From the NCBI RefSeq assembly GCF_932526225.1, contig NC_064043.1:10521821-10585820 (forward strand): a stretch of DNA of 64,000 nt, given 5' to 3'. This document shows positions 37,801 to 49,008 of this stretch, piece after piece (the first letter of the stretch is position 1; every line of letters starts with the position of its first letter). The notes under the pieces are model-generated. The model did not search any database, was not told where the DNA came from, and saw nothing but the letters and a program-made list of their open reading frames with translations. The position numbers and the translations under genes were made by a program. This stretch comes from Nematostella vectensis. Lineage: Eukaryota > Cnidaria > Anthozoa > Actiniaria > Edwardsiidae.

Positions 37801-38421
37801 TTTCTTCATCTATATCAACATGATGATAACCGGATTTTAAATCCCATGTAAAGAACCAATTTCCCTCTTCTATGACCTGTGATAATGAACGTAAATCTTC
37901 ATACTTAAATATTTGTTTCACTAGGTACCCATTAACATGTCTCAGATCGATAACTAGACGAAGTTTTTCCCTTCCGCAACGGTTAAGGGATTAACGCAAT
38001 ACGGTGCTTTATCATGCTCAACTATACATTGGTTGATAAGCAACTCATAAATGGCTTTTGAAACAAAATCTTTGTTTCTTAAAGACGACAAATTATTGTT
38101 CGAAAAACAACGAGAAGGGTACATACCGAAAGGCAAGCGATAACCTATTTCAATCATTCTAAGAACAAATTCTGGAGCATCAATCGTGTCACGCCAAAAA
38201 TTGACAGCTCGTTTTACACGACCCTTAACCGTTTCACTTTTCGGTGTATCAGTATACTCGCCCAATTGGCTCTTAAAAATAGCAGAAAAACTCTGGTCAT
38301 ACTCAACCTCGTTACTCCCGCCACCTTCTAGTCCTTTAGAGGGCGTCGACGCTGCCGCTCCGGTTCGATTAGGCTTCTCACAGAAAGCACTCAGATGACC
38401 AAATTCCCCACACTAATAATG
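37801..38421 (-). pseudogene. DIRS Gag end and first half of reverse transcriptase
   Basis: From a zinc-knuckle-like CGEFGHLSAFC near 38400 the frame runs through NEVEYDQSFSAIFKSQLG and RYRLPFG-type IGYRLPFGMYPSRCF. After a small insertion in an A run near 37960 it continues as LRLVIDLRHVNGYLVKQIF and FFTWDLKSGYHHVDID, with Asp residues of RT motif A. It is cut off at 37800 by the transposon. The remaining RT is on the other side (32086-33247). Confidence 0.75.
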
Positions 38422-39391
38422 AAAAGATAAATAAAATATCACGAATGAACTGGTATCATGAAATAAAACTTTCCACTGAAGTTTAGTCTCGTCGCTTACG
38501 TGTCGAGAGCCGAAGAACGAACACAGCGTGAATTACACACATACCAACACTATGCACTTGTACACCTTGTACACCAACACTTGTACGCAAACAATAGATT
38601 CCTTTCGAAACGTGCAGAATACAAATAACTGCTAAACTGCGTTACCGCAGTTATTTATTTAGAGGTGCCACTTAGTTATTGTTTTAAACAATTAAATTAC
38701 ACTTTATGTGCCCACTCACTAATCGCAAGCCAATCTTTGCGCAATGTCTCTAAGTCGGGGGCATCTGTTGGCATCTGAGCATTTTATTTATGATATTTGT
38801 TTGTAGATTACCTGTTTTTTTTTTTTTTTTTTTCAATTAGTCTGATAAGTGCCCTAACGACAAGACTTGGGACTACTATTGACTTAGCATAATTACAGAC
38901 ATTCGATTTTCTTTTTCAATAGCCATACTTTTTAAGGGATTATTTGGAGAGTATTTTAATTCATTTGTTATTTCATTTTGTTAAGCAGAATCTAGAATCG
39001 CTTACCCTATCTTAACAAATAATAGAATTCTTCGAGCTCACTAAGTTGACAATTCACTAGGTTATTTGAATAAATTGAAATCTTTCGGACATTAAGTCCA
39101 ATGAGGACCTTTCCCGGCTGTCGGGCATTTAGCCACTGCTTTAATGGTTTGTAACTATAAGCTAACCCAATCTAGGTTTGCTAGTTTCATTCACTTATTA
39201 TTTTCGTCAGGTGAGTCTCAAGTCTTATATTTTCAACAAAAACTTCTTTCATTGGAAAACAAATATCCCCGGATCTAGGCGGGTTCCACTAACCAACGTC
39301 GAACGTTAAAGGTAGGAAACCTTTTTTAATCATTTTTCTTCTTTCGCAAGTAAGTAAACAAATCGCTTCACAGAACCACGTCTTGATCTAT

Positions 39392-39423
<32 letters not shown>

Positions 39424-40019
39424 GGGGGTAAATAATTGATCACATGATGCGCTTGGCCGGAATCCAATCAGAAGCATATTCTCTGACGATGGTATTGATT
39501 GTTTTAGTATTTCTCATAAGTAATAATAGCATTTTAAAACAAGTATTGAATGACACCAGATGCTGTTTCGTGATGTTATACTCATTAGAAAAAATAGAGT
39601 TAATTATACATATTTATGAGATACAGGTTCTGTTATGACGTTTTTAACACGGATCTTCCTAAAAATCTTTGCGCATTTAGTAGAAATCTAAGTGAGGCCT
39701 TTCACAAAGAAATACAAATTAATCTTTGTTACAGAGCGTGAAAAACTATTGAATTCGTTGAAATAAGTATTTCATTGGCACATGGAATGTATATATAGTG
39801 CGTCTCATTTTGAACTTAAGAATAAACTTTTTTTTTAGTATTGGTAAATTTAACAGATCTCTACCAAAATAAAAAAACATATACCAGCCTTGAGAAACCC
39901 ATGTTGATAAGAAATACTCGTCGATAAAAATGGTTCTCTAAGGATTTATTTCACTAGGACGCAAGAGAAAACGCAGCGCACAAATGAGTATCGGCCAAAC
40001 TCAAGACTAAAGCGTTCGT
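38422..40019. other. Intergenic stretch with a 31-G run
   Basis: No gene was recognised. It contains T runs near 38815 and an uninterrupted G run at 39392-39422. Confidence 0.4.
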
Positions 40020-40562
40020 GTTACAGAGCACCACTAGCTAAAGCACCAAATTGGTGATCTCAGGCAAATTCTCAAAGCACCACATGCTGAATAACTACTC
40101 TCGCCGTTTATCGCCAGATTGCACCAACATGGAGTCTTGTTTTGTCAGCTTTGTCGGTACTGACAATTCGACAATGCGTTTCACGGCAGATAACCACTGC
40201 ACAGAGAACTGACAAATTGAAACTGACCAATTTTGTCGACCTGTCAACTGACAAGTCGACAAACGCGTTTAAAGGCGCATGACCACCGCCCAGAGCGCTG
40301 ACAAATCGACACTGACAAATTTTGTCGACCTGTTGACTGACAAATCGACAAATGCGTTCCAAAACCTGGTGGTTTTGTGCCTTCAAACGCGTTTTTCGAT
40401 TTGTCAGTACTGACAAAGCTGACAAAACAAGACTCCATGTTGGTGCAATCTGGCGATAAACGCCGAGAGTAGTGATTCATGTGGTGCTTTGAGAATTTGC
40501 CTGAGATCACCAATTTGGTGCTTTAGCTAGTGGCAATGGACGCCATCTTGGTGCTCTGTAAC
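40020..40562. mobile_element. Foldback element of about 540 bp
   Basis: The left arm (40020 to about 40172, GTTACAGAGCACCACTAGC ... GTCAGCTTTGTCGGTACTGAC) is the near-perfect reverse complement of the right arm (about 40395-40562). The right arm has about 19 extra bases near its end (AAGATGGCGTCCATTGC read inverted). The core holds two tandem units of CTGACAAAT...GTCGACCTGT...GACAAACGCGTTT (40204 and 40297). No ORF. Confidence 0.8.
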
Positions 40563-40744
40563 ACCGAGAAAATACCAGGATATCTTATTTACGTCGTTGT
40601 TATAAGAGTATAACGATGGTGTGAAACACCCAGCAGTCCAATAGCCTCCTTTGCAGCCGCTCTCTGGGGGGGGGAGGGGGGGGGCGGGGGGCTATCTCTT
40701 AGGGTGTGTTTTAGGATTTTTCCGATTCTGCTATCTTTAAGGGG

Positions 40745-41060
40745 TTTCCAATCGCTCGAAACGTATTTTACAATAACCCAGTTTCGAGTTCCGTTGTGCC
40801 TGCTGGTCATAGGCACAGAGGACGCATAAATACAGTGCAAGCCTCGGTTTCAATTGAATCGATTGCAATACCAGCGGAATCATGAAGTATTCACAGGTTT
40901 TTGCTTTGTTTTATTCCAAGTTCCAGAGGATTCTCGCTGGTATGCGCATGAAATTTGCCTCAAGTCGAGGCTTACACTGTATTTATGCATCCTTAGTCTG
41001 TAAGTCCAGCGGTCATAGTGGAACTAGAAATTGGGCTATTAACCACAAGTCAACTGATCG
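40745..41060. repeat. Inverted repeat pair flanking 100 bp
   Basis: About 40745-40850, reversed, matches 40955-41060: both contain GAGGCTT.CACTGTATTTATGC and GGAACT.GAAA.TGGG.TATT. Identity is roughly 80% by eye. The pair is preceded by a G-rich run (40664-40690). Confidence 0.6.
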
Positions 41061-41903
41061 GTTAATACTTTCGACTTTTTTGTCGGTAACATAACAATAC
41101 AGGATCCATCAGCCAATTAAAACGAGCATTGTTTTTAATGCTATCTTTAAGGGTTAAAAATTCCTTTGACCACACCCAATGTGTTATCTCTTAGGGGTGA
41201 GTTTTTTTTCTCACGAGCATTTTAACTGCCGATTTTAGAAAAGCTTTAAAATGGAGGAGGCCGGCGCGAGAATATTTTCCGTTGACTGCAGAAAACGATA
41301 GAGAGGTATTATAAGGGATCGTTATCACTCCAATTGCTCGTCTCTAAGCAGAGAGAAATGCTTGAATTCGCTGGGTCTTTTTATCCTTTGCAATACAATC
41401 CATAAAGTTTCGAACCTCTGTAATTTCCTCTCCAGCCTTCTAACGCGAACAGGCAATGTATTGTTTTCTATTGCTGTGTCTCTTTCTTTTCCCAATAACT
41501 GGCATTGTTGTGGTAAGGGGACTATAATTGATTGCCAAAGCTATTGAATTTCCTAAATTGTTAAAAATTCCTTACTTTTTAAAGTCCTTTCTTTTTTTTT
41601 TTAATGATTGCCGGTTCGTGCGAATGAATATAACATTTGCTTTATTGACTTGTAGTATGCGCTAGCAAATGTATTTTACCATTTTGGCATATTTTGAAAA
41701 GCTCACAATACGTATTTTTTTGCCCGTTATTGATATATACTTTATCAAACGATACTGTGGCAACTATAAAATTGTTTAGCCCAGTTATACACATTATTAT
41801 TATATTTCTAATGTAACTGATGTGTTATAAAGTGGCAAACGCGTCTTGCACCAATGTAAGGCTTCGATTATTTAAAATGTCATTTTTCCACAGGCCTCCC
41901 GCC
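41061..41903. other. Upstream region of the opsin-like gene
   Basis: No ORF is convincing. A polypyrimidine acceptor TTTTTCCACAG ends at 41893, eleven bases before the opsin ATG, which suggests a non-coding 5' exon upstream. Confidence 0.45.
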
Positions 41904-43438
41904 ATGGCTGACGAACACCAAGATGTTGGTACAGCATATTGGGTCACGATGACTGTGATCCTGACCCTGGGAGTTATCGTGAATATTGCAGCGCTATGGA
42001 TATGTTTTCGGCCCGAGAACCGCAAAAAAGAAATAACACCGCTGATAGCTAACATCGCGGTCGCAGACCTGATTCTAATAACCTGCGGTCACACTTCTAC
42101 ACATCTGCGCGGCGCAGCCTTACAAAGGAACGAACCGCCGTGCATGTGGATTGCGATTCTCAACGGGATTGTTGGCATAGTGACAATAGTTACCATGGCA
42201 TCGATCAATATACTTCTTCTCCGTAAAATGCAGTCTGTCGTAATGGTGAATCTGCCTGCCTGCCGCATGGCCGCGCTCATAGCTTGTATCTGGGGGTACT
42301 CTATAAGCGTCATGTCCACACCCCTCTTAGGGTGGGGAAGCTTTTATCCTGGTAAATCAAGTGCTAACTGCGAGCCCGAGTGGACGTCACGTGGCCTCGG
42401 GGATATTTCCTACAATGTGACCCTTCTTGTTACGGCCTTTGTCTTCCCGATGGCAGTCATCATCTACACATTCTATCGGATTAAAAGGTTTAGCCATTGC
42501 ATGTACATGACGTATGCCCATCAGCAGCGGGTCTGGGGCAAAGGTTCAGACCCTTGGGTTGTCAATGGATAGTTTTATGTGCGAAAGTTTCCATACAGAA
42601 TCCCCCTTTTAGGTGCATGCCCCTATCACTTTTACTACAAAAAGACCCATAGAATTAAGGAGTTGCATGTTCCCCTTAACGCTCTAACTGGTGTGCAATC
42701 TATCAAGGAAACTGCCCGAAAGCCGCCAAATGTAGCTTTTTGTGCGCCCCATTCTTGTGAAATGGGTTATATGCCATTATGTAACATTTAAGGTTGGTCA
42801 ATGGGCATCCTGTACCGAGACTAATAAATACTATTATTAATCAATAATCAATAATTTAGATCTGTCCATGTGACACGTTCAAACCACAATTATCAAAACA
42901 ATACTTATTATATTTGGGTGATTATTTGGGTTATTCTGCATGATTTCTACTGTTTTAGTGCTTCTAAAAGAAACGCTTATTTTAATCTTTGCCATTCAAG
43001 TACCCCTTTAAGAATATCATTTTTCCTTTTAGGCGACTGCGTAACGAGATCCCCACGGCATTCCCTCAAGGAAGACGGCGCATGTACACCACCCTGTCAC
43101 GCATGATGGTCGGGGTCACGGTCGCCTTTACACTCAGCTGGTCTCCTTATGCCATCCTGTCAGTTATCTCCATGGTGACAGGACGCCCAATCATTCACGT
43201 CGTCCCCTCCCTGATGGCTAAGTCTTCAGTGATGTACACTCCCATCGTGTACATCGCCTTTAGCAGAAGTTTTAGGTCCGCGGTGAATGCATTGTACTCA
43301 TTGTTGACAAGAACCAAAATGCGTCCTATCGTCATCAAAAGTCCAGCTGTGATCTACAGAGTCCGTGAGGCCAAAATCGAGTACGTCTCGCATGTCTCTA
43401 ATCCCTTAGTGTTACCCGCGCACGCTTCACGGGATTGA
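41904..43438 (+). CDS. Opsin-like class A GPCR, two coding exons
   Basis: Exons 41904-42487 and 43033-43438 join in phase (AG plus G gives Arg) to give 329 residues. The ATG at 41904 sits in a strong context (CCGCCATGG), just after an AG acceptor; the upstream in-frame ATGs at 41820 and 41877 precede that acceptor. Seven hydrophobic segments are visible. TM7 reads SLMAKSSVMYTPIVYIAF. Its Lys (residue 258) occupies the position of the retinal Schiff-base Lys of opsins. Cys in PPCMW and in SSANCEPEW would form the TM3-loop 2 disulfide, and GWGSFYPG fits the opsin second extracellular loop. Oddities: the TM3 (D/E)RY motif appears as LRK, and NPxxY as TPIVY. It may be a cnidarian opsin. Confidence 0.75.
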
Positions 43439-43459
43439 GAGTCGATCGGGAGCACGTAG

Positions 43460-43800
43460 GGAAAAGTTGGATCGCACAGAAATAGAAGTAGTTGATGCAC
43501 GTTGAGAGGAATAGAAATAGGTCGCTCAAAGTTAGAAATATCCATCCTCAAACACCTGAACTGGTTTTCGCATGAGAGATAACAATGGATTGCTCACATG
43601 TAACGAGAGATGGCAAACGATTTCGCACTTGCGTGAGAAATAGCACCAATTTGCGCACACGAAGGAGAGGACTACATTGGAGTGCACTGACGCACGAAGT
43701 AATAGCAACAGATTGCGCACACAAAAGGAGGGATTGCACAGGATTGAGCAGACTTGGGGAGTATGGCAACAGACTGCGCACACAAAGCAAGAAAATCCAA
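43460..43800. repeat. Degenerate tandem repeat downstream of opsin-like gene
   Basis: Units of about 60-70 bp share AATAGCAAC.GATTGCGCACACAAA.GAG. Examples lie near 43632, 43699 and 43768, with weaker ones before. The overlapping ORFs on both strands are by-products. Confidence 0.55.
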
Positions 43801-44163
43801 TATATTGTGCACTCCTCGTAGGGAGAAATTGCAATATACCCCGCTACCCCTACATTGCTAAGAAAACATCTGGGACCACATTGGCAAAAAAAATTGTATT
43901 CAAAATTCAAACGCCATTGTGAACAGACAAGCAACAAGCCGAGACCGTATGGGTCGTCGTATAACTTTTAATCTAACAGCTCATTTGCAAGGCAACTCGG
44001 AAAAAAAACATTCTCGACTTTCTGAAAAGCTCCACTGCTCTGGCACTAGCTTCCGCATTCTCAAATTTCCGAACAGTTTTTTACGTCATTGTTTGGTGGG
44101 AATCGGTTAACAGGCAGGACGCATATCTATGTGCTGCTCTGAAGTCTTGCATTCATTCTTATG

Positions 44164-45122
44164 TTAACTGCAATCTTTGTCCACATTGCGGTCGTCGCTT
44201 TGCCGTTGTAATGATAGTGTTGCTAGGGGTGCCCTTGTACAGCGATCGCCTGAGGTACTCACTCTATGTCTTCTACGCAATATCTTCCTAACCTCTTTTC
44301 TAAACTCCTCACTCGAGGCACTGTACAAAATGGGGTTGATAGCACTTGCTGATATAAACATATAGGAAGCAACCACGTAGAAAGGCTGCGAGAACTGATC
44401 GTGAATAGCCTTCATAATTGATACGGTCGAAAACGGAGTCACTCGAAGCGTGAACACAGCTACAAGGAAAAATAACGTCCGTGTACTTTTTATCTCTTGA
44501 GCCTGAACTTGTGAATCTGCCACTAGAAGGTTGTGTTTGCGGATGTGTCGCCAGATTTTGAAGTAACAAACGCAAGTGATATTCCATGGAAGGAACATGA
44601 AAACAGTGGACATCGTTCCATAATGATAATAGATCAACTTATTGTGGTCAAGCGTACAAGTGAATAACCCTGGATGGAACTTGAACTGTAATGTAATCAT
44701 GAAAGAAGTGACTCCCAAAAGAGTGAAGAATAAGGATACGCCGACTTTTTGTACAAATTCTGTCGCACCACCTTGCAGTATCGGCTCGCCGCTATCAAAG
44801 CAAACAGGAACACACTTTCTATTCCGTAACTATAAATAATAAAACCTATAACCTGGCAAGTAATGGGGCCAAAATTCCATGCCCCGGAAATGGCTACATA
44901 GGAGATGAAACTGAATGCTAACAAGACTACAATTATTTCTATGAAAGCTAAGCTGAAGATGTAGATATTTGAGGGTGTCTGAAGACGTCTGTTCCTTGCT
45001 GCGAATAGCACAACAACATTTCCCACAAGTGCTATCAAGTTTATACTGAAAGACACCACGCTTTCTATTATAACTGTTGTCTTATCTCTGTTCTGAAGCT
45101 TTTGAAACATCAGTTTTTCCAT
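44164..45122 (-). CDS. Class A GPCR, melatonin-receptor-like, with an apparent frameshift
   Basis: The frame from the ATG at 45122 (MEKLMFQKLQNRDKTT) encodes TM1 (ALVGNVVVLFAARNRRL), TM2, and TM3 ending ALIAASRYCKVVRQNLYKK. At about 44744-44748 the frame shifts by one base. The following frame to 44164 supplies TM4-TM7, including HIRKHN, and NPILYSASSEEFRKEV after TM7. The break is at a run of five A residues; six would restore continuity, so a homopolymer error or a true pseudogene are both possible. TM6 has RVTP where most family members have CWxP. The sequence resembles the intact receptor at 46998, head to head with it. Confidence 0.75.
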
Positions 45123-46997
45123 GACTAAGGGTGAAAGCTCGATAGATAGAAAGCTTTGTATATAAGCGGACACAGGTGTTATGGCACGCCTCGCTAATTT
45201 CCATGGTATTTAAATTAATAATAGTGGAAGTGAAATTGGTTTTTCGTTAGAATAATAGCGGTGTCTTTTCTATAGCGGTGTCTATCCTGCGCCAATTATT
45301 ACGTTGCCATTTTTACAATACGTCGTGTTTGACCTCTAAGAGCGATATCGCAAATAAGACAGAAGCAGTTTGCTAAAAAATTGCTGCCATAGCCACTTAG
45401 AAATTAAAAGCCCTTGCGAAAAAAAATGATATGTTGCGAAAAAAGAATAAAAAAAATTGTAAGAACTCTGCAAGTGCAGATACGTGTCATGTGGTTTGTG
45501 ACAGACATGCGGCTGGAAGGCAGGTGGTCCTTTAATGAAAAAGTCGTGCGCTTTTGCGTTTGAGTTAAGGGAATAAAGTAGATATATGGCTCGTTCTCTT
45601 TTCAATGCATTGCGAACTTTGACAATGGGGTTTCCAGGTTATGCCGTGCTGTATAACCTGGTGTTCGCTTGAGGCATGGCTATTGAAAAGGAAAAATTCT
45701 TCAAGCGGACGTGTCCTAGCGCGATGTGTGCCCTTATCGCGCTAGGACAACTGAAGTGCTCGTTTGGGAGAATAGAGGATTTTAAGTGGAAGCTGAAAAC
45801 TTTCCTTTAAACACTGAAACTCTTTTGCCAGACAGTAAATTGGTAAAAAGACTTGTCTGAGTAGAGCCAGCATTCTGTTGTGGAAATGCAAAAACTCTAG
45901 ATTTGGGGATGTTTACCCCTTGTTTGGGGGTGGGGGGCTTAGGTCATATACATTACATTTTGCATAACTATATATACCTGCGCATTCCCTTCACTCCCTC
46001 CTCCTTTTCCTCCCCCTCTCTTCCCCCCACCCCCCATCCCCAGCTGCTGCTAAAGATGGACATCATGTCCATCGTAAATCTAATTCTTGAATAAGTGCTT
46101 CTCCGACTCCATCCAATCACCCTTTTTTCTCAATCTTTTAGTTGGAATGTTAGCCCTAGTCTTTACTGGGGATAGTGATTTTGAATACTCGTAAATACAA
46201 TATTCTAACAGATATGGAATATTTCCTTTAACATTTAGAAAACTGCTCTAAGGGCAATATTCTAACCATATATTGAGCGGAGGACTTGAATAACAAACTT
46301 GGCGAGTATCCGTCTAATAACAATTGTTTTTTTTAGATTTATTTAAATGCTATAAGAACAATTGTCTCACAGTATTAATCAATTATTACAGACCGAGTGT
46401 AGAGATGAAATTCTCAAAACTCTGCGGAATCAATAAACGGTTCTGACTTCACTGCCTTTTAACCCACTCAAAAAGGCAATCTGTCATAAAGTTCCTATTG
46501 TTTTCCGATGAAAAAAACAAATGAAAGATTAAAGTGCAAGAATAATAAAACCTAAAGCTAATAACTTTTATTGCCTTAGCTATTATAGGCTATAGCAATG
46601 TGTCGGCGTGATTGAAATGATGTAAAAATACACACATTGACAAAACCAGCTGTATCACTCACTTGCAGAGCAAAAGCGAGGTTCTTTTGTACTTATGTTG
46701 CATAACTAACGAATGAATTGACAACTCATCACGGACAGTAAAGCAAGAGTCAGAACTGATCATCTTATGAGTCGTTTGGGGTTTTGGCTAAATATTTTGC
46801 AGTTTCTATTCAAAGGCCGATAAAGAGAGACTGATTGGACCATTTCGTAATAGGATCATTACAAGTCATCAAATCTAGACATTGAACTGGGAAACTGTTA
46901 AAGTTTTGAGGGATCTTGCGCTATTGCAGTCTGGTAAATCTGCAATTTCTAAAAACTGTTTTTGCGCATTAACCTTTTGATTGCTGAAAGGAACAAA
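45123..46997. other. Spacer between two head-to-head GPCR genes
   Basis: No gene was seen. It holds a strong hairpin at 45713-45748 and a pyrimidine-rich run near 45985-46035. Promoters of both receptors should lie here. Confidence 0.4.
45713..45748. repeat. Perfect 13-bp stem hairpin
   Basis: GTCCTAGCGCGAT (45713-45725) pairs perfectly with ATCGCGCTAGGAC (45736-45748) around a 10-base loop. It is GC-rich in AT-rich surroundings. No T run follows. Confidence 0.85.
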
Positions 46998-48002
46998 ATG
47001 AATGGGGCAATGAACTACACAGACAATGCCAATGAGTTCTTAAAACTTACAATTGAACTACAAAACCGACGGAGGACGGTCGTCGTTGTGGAGTCTTTTG
47101 TGGGGCTCCTTATAGCTGTGCTTGCCCTTTGTGGCAACATCTTGGTTTGCGTTGCTTCTTTTCGCAGCCCGCGACTGAGAAAATCTTCTAACTTCTATGT
47201 GATATCCCTAGCGGTCTCCGATATCATCCTCGCAACCCTGGCGATGCCTTTTACACTGTCTGTTTTGATCTCTGGTCAGTTGGAATTCGCTTCATTTTGG
47301 TGCACATTCCAGGCAGTAGTCGCAGTATTGAGTAGCAAAGCGTCCATCTTAACCATGACTCTGGCCGCGTTACATCGCTATTTTAAGCTAATCATGCCTT
47401 CCTTTTACAAGAAAATCTACACAACGACATTCATGATATCTAGTCTAGCCACAGCTTGGATATTATCAGGCTTTGGGCTACTTATTTACGCTCTTCAGGG
47501 AAACAACTTCATCTTCGTCCCGCCATTCGCGCTATGTACATTCGATTACTATACGATAGACATGGAATTTGCTGTTACTATCGCTATTGTGTATTCAACG
47601 CTTCCGTTTAATATCATAATATTTTGCTATTTTAAGATTTGGCGCTTCGTTCGCTCTCACAATGTAGCAATGCAAACAAGTCAAGTCTCTACCGAAGAGA
47701 TTAGGATCACAAAACTAGTTATGTGTATAGTGGTGTGTTTTGCCCTTTGTTGGTCGCCTCTCGCTGTCGTTGTCATCGTCGTTGCGTTTCGTGGAATCAC
47801 GACTATACCGAGAGAGGTGTGTTTATTGGTGATTTTCACAAGCAGTTTGTCAAGCTGCACCAACCCTATTATTTACAATGCAATGAGCAAAGACTTCAGA
47901 GATGAATTTCGAAATATTCTGTGTGCGTTTCAAAGAAGTAGGGTTGTACCAGTTGAGTCGACAGCTCGGGATAGGATAGCTCTGTCATATAAAAAGTCAT
48001 AG
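46998..48002 (+). CDS. Class A GPCR, melatonin-receptor-like, single exon
   Basis: Starting at the ATG at 46998 (MNGAMNYTDNANEF) the protein has 334 residues; the upstream in-frame TTG at 46962 is not needed. Two N-terminal Asn sites (NYT and possibly the Asn before it) could be glycosylated. TM1 has GNILVCVASF, TM2 LAVSDIILATLAMP, TM3 ends LAALHRYFKLI (HRY in place of DRY), TM6 has FALCWSPLAVV and TM7 SCTNPIIYNAMSKDFRDEF. The cytoplasmic YFKIWRFVRSHN between TM5 and TM6 matches the neighbour at 44164. Melatonin-receptor-like is by resemblance (small N-terminus, NRY-type variation); the ligand is unknown. Confidence 0.85.
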   Translation: MNGAMNYTDNANEFLKLTIELQNRRRTVVVVESFVGLLIAVLALCGNILVCVASFRSPRLRKSSNFYVISLAVSDIILATLAMPFTLSVLISGQLEFASFWCTFQAVVAVLSSKASILTMTLAALHRYFKLIMPSFYKKIYTTTFMISSLATAWILSGFGLLIYALQGNNFIFVPPFALCTFDYYTIDMEFAVTIAIVYSTLPFNIIIFCYFKIWRFVRSHNVAMQTSQVSTEEIRITKLVMCIVVCFALCWSPLAVVVIVVAFRGITTIPREVCLLVIFTSSLSSCTNPIIYNAMSKDFRDEFRNILCAFQRSRVVPVESTARDRIALSYKKS

Positions 48003-49008
48003 TACAAGATAGAACTTCGAAACAGCTGAGAACGGAAGATATTATTGCTTAGCTTGCGTTGGGGTACCGAGGACGTCGAGCTCCGCGTAACGAGTCGCGA
48101 TAACGAGACGTCGGTGGAAGGGGTGGGGGGGACGGTAGAGAAGAGATGAGTCTTCTTGCTTCTTTCTCTTCTCTCCTGCTCCCCCCCCCCTACCCCACCC
48201 TCCCTATCCCCTCTCACTCCGCCGCTCTTTTTCCGTTACGTTCTCGCGCATGTGACCTCGACGCCCTGGATTCCCGAGGATGCTTGCGTAGCAACTTACG
48301 CAGTCTTTCAGTGCATTGCGTGACAGAGGTCAGAACGACTGCATAGGAGACCACAAGAAGACGGATAACCCATGCCGAAAAAGAGTGCTAATAAGTTGAA
48401 ATAAAACAATGCACTTTTTGGGATTTTAAAAAATACAATTGATGGGAAAAAATGCTTCTGTTTATTGTATACAAATTTATTGTATAGTGTAAATGTTACT
48501 ATAGGTAGTTTTTGCGTGTCGATTTGTCGGGCCTTTTCTTTCATATACGATTTTGATTTGTCTGCCCTCCGAATCGGCCTGTGAAAAGAAAAAGTCGTGA
48601 AATGGTTTTGCACAGCGTCGCGGGCCGATGCCAAATGACGTACACAAAATCGACCGAACAACGGCTCTTGTAAATCAGCCATTGACTATCTTTCTTTACC
48701 TCACCCCTTTTGGGATAGAGGGATAATTTGTATAGTGTACAAATATTGTATGTATAAATCACGATTGAAAAAAAAGATCAATAATGGCTCATATTCTAAA
48801 TCTAAAGCGATCTGCAGCTAAGAGTAAGCATGGCGGACTCGTTATTACTGCCCTGCGCAGACCTCCCCCCTCTTTAGATACTGCCCATCCTATCGGCCCT
48901 TCCTCTCCCTCCCTTCCTTTCCTCTCTTCATCTTTTCGAAGTTCTACGTAAACACACCAAGTTTCACGGTCCGATGAGGATGGTGAGGTTCGCGCTGTCA
49001 ACTCAATA
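48003..49008. other. Intergenic stretch without recognised genes
   Basis: A C-rich/T-rich run near 48175-48235 and a stretch similar to the adjacent 49009 element (AAGTTTCACGGT near 48960) are present. No coding sequence is convincing. Confidence 0.4.

Larger units (their letters stand above)
30850..38421 (-). mobile_element. DIRS-like tyrosine-recombinase retrotransposon, decayed and interrupted
   Basis: Minus-strand parts follow the DIRS order: zinc-knuckle-like end of Gag (CGEFGHLSAFC, about 38380-38412), reverse transcriptase, RNase H, then a tyrosine recombinase. The RT is split at its HHVDID / QYLGFSW junction by the 33248-37800 insertion. Frame shifts lie near 37960 (extra A residues), near 32290, and elsewhere. 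The left boundary (about 30540-30880) and right boundary were not resolved, and no terminal repeats were identified. Confidence 0.8.

Noticed and set aside
41820..41903. Upstream ATGs as opsin start
   Set aside because: An AG acceptor at 41893 directly before the ATG at 41904 makes the upstream in-frame codons likely intronic.
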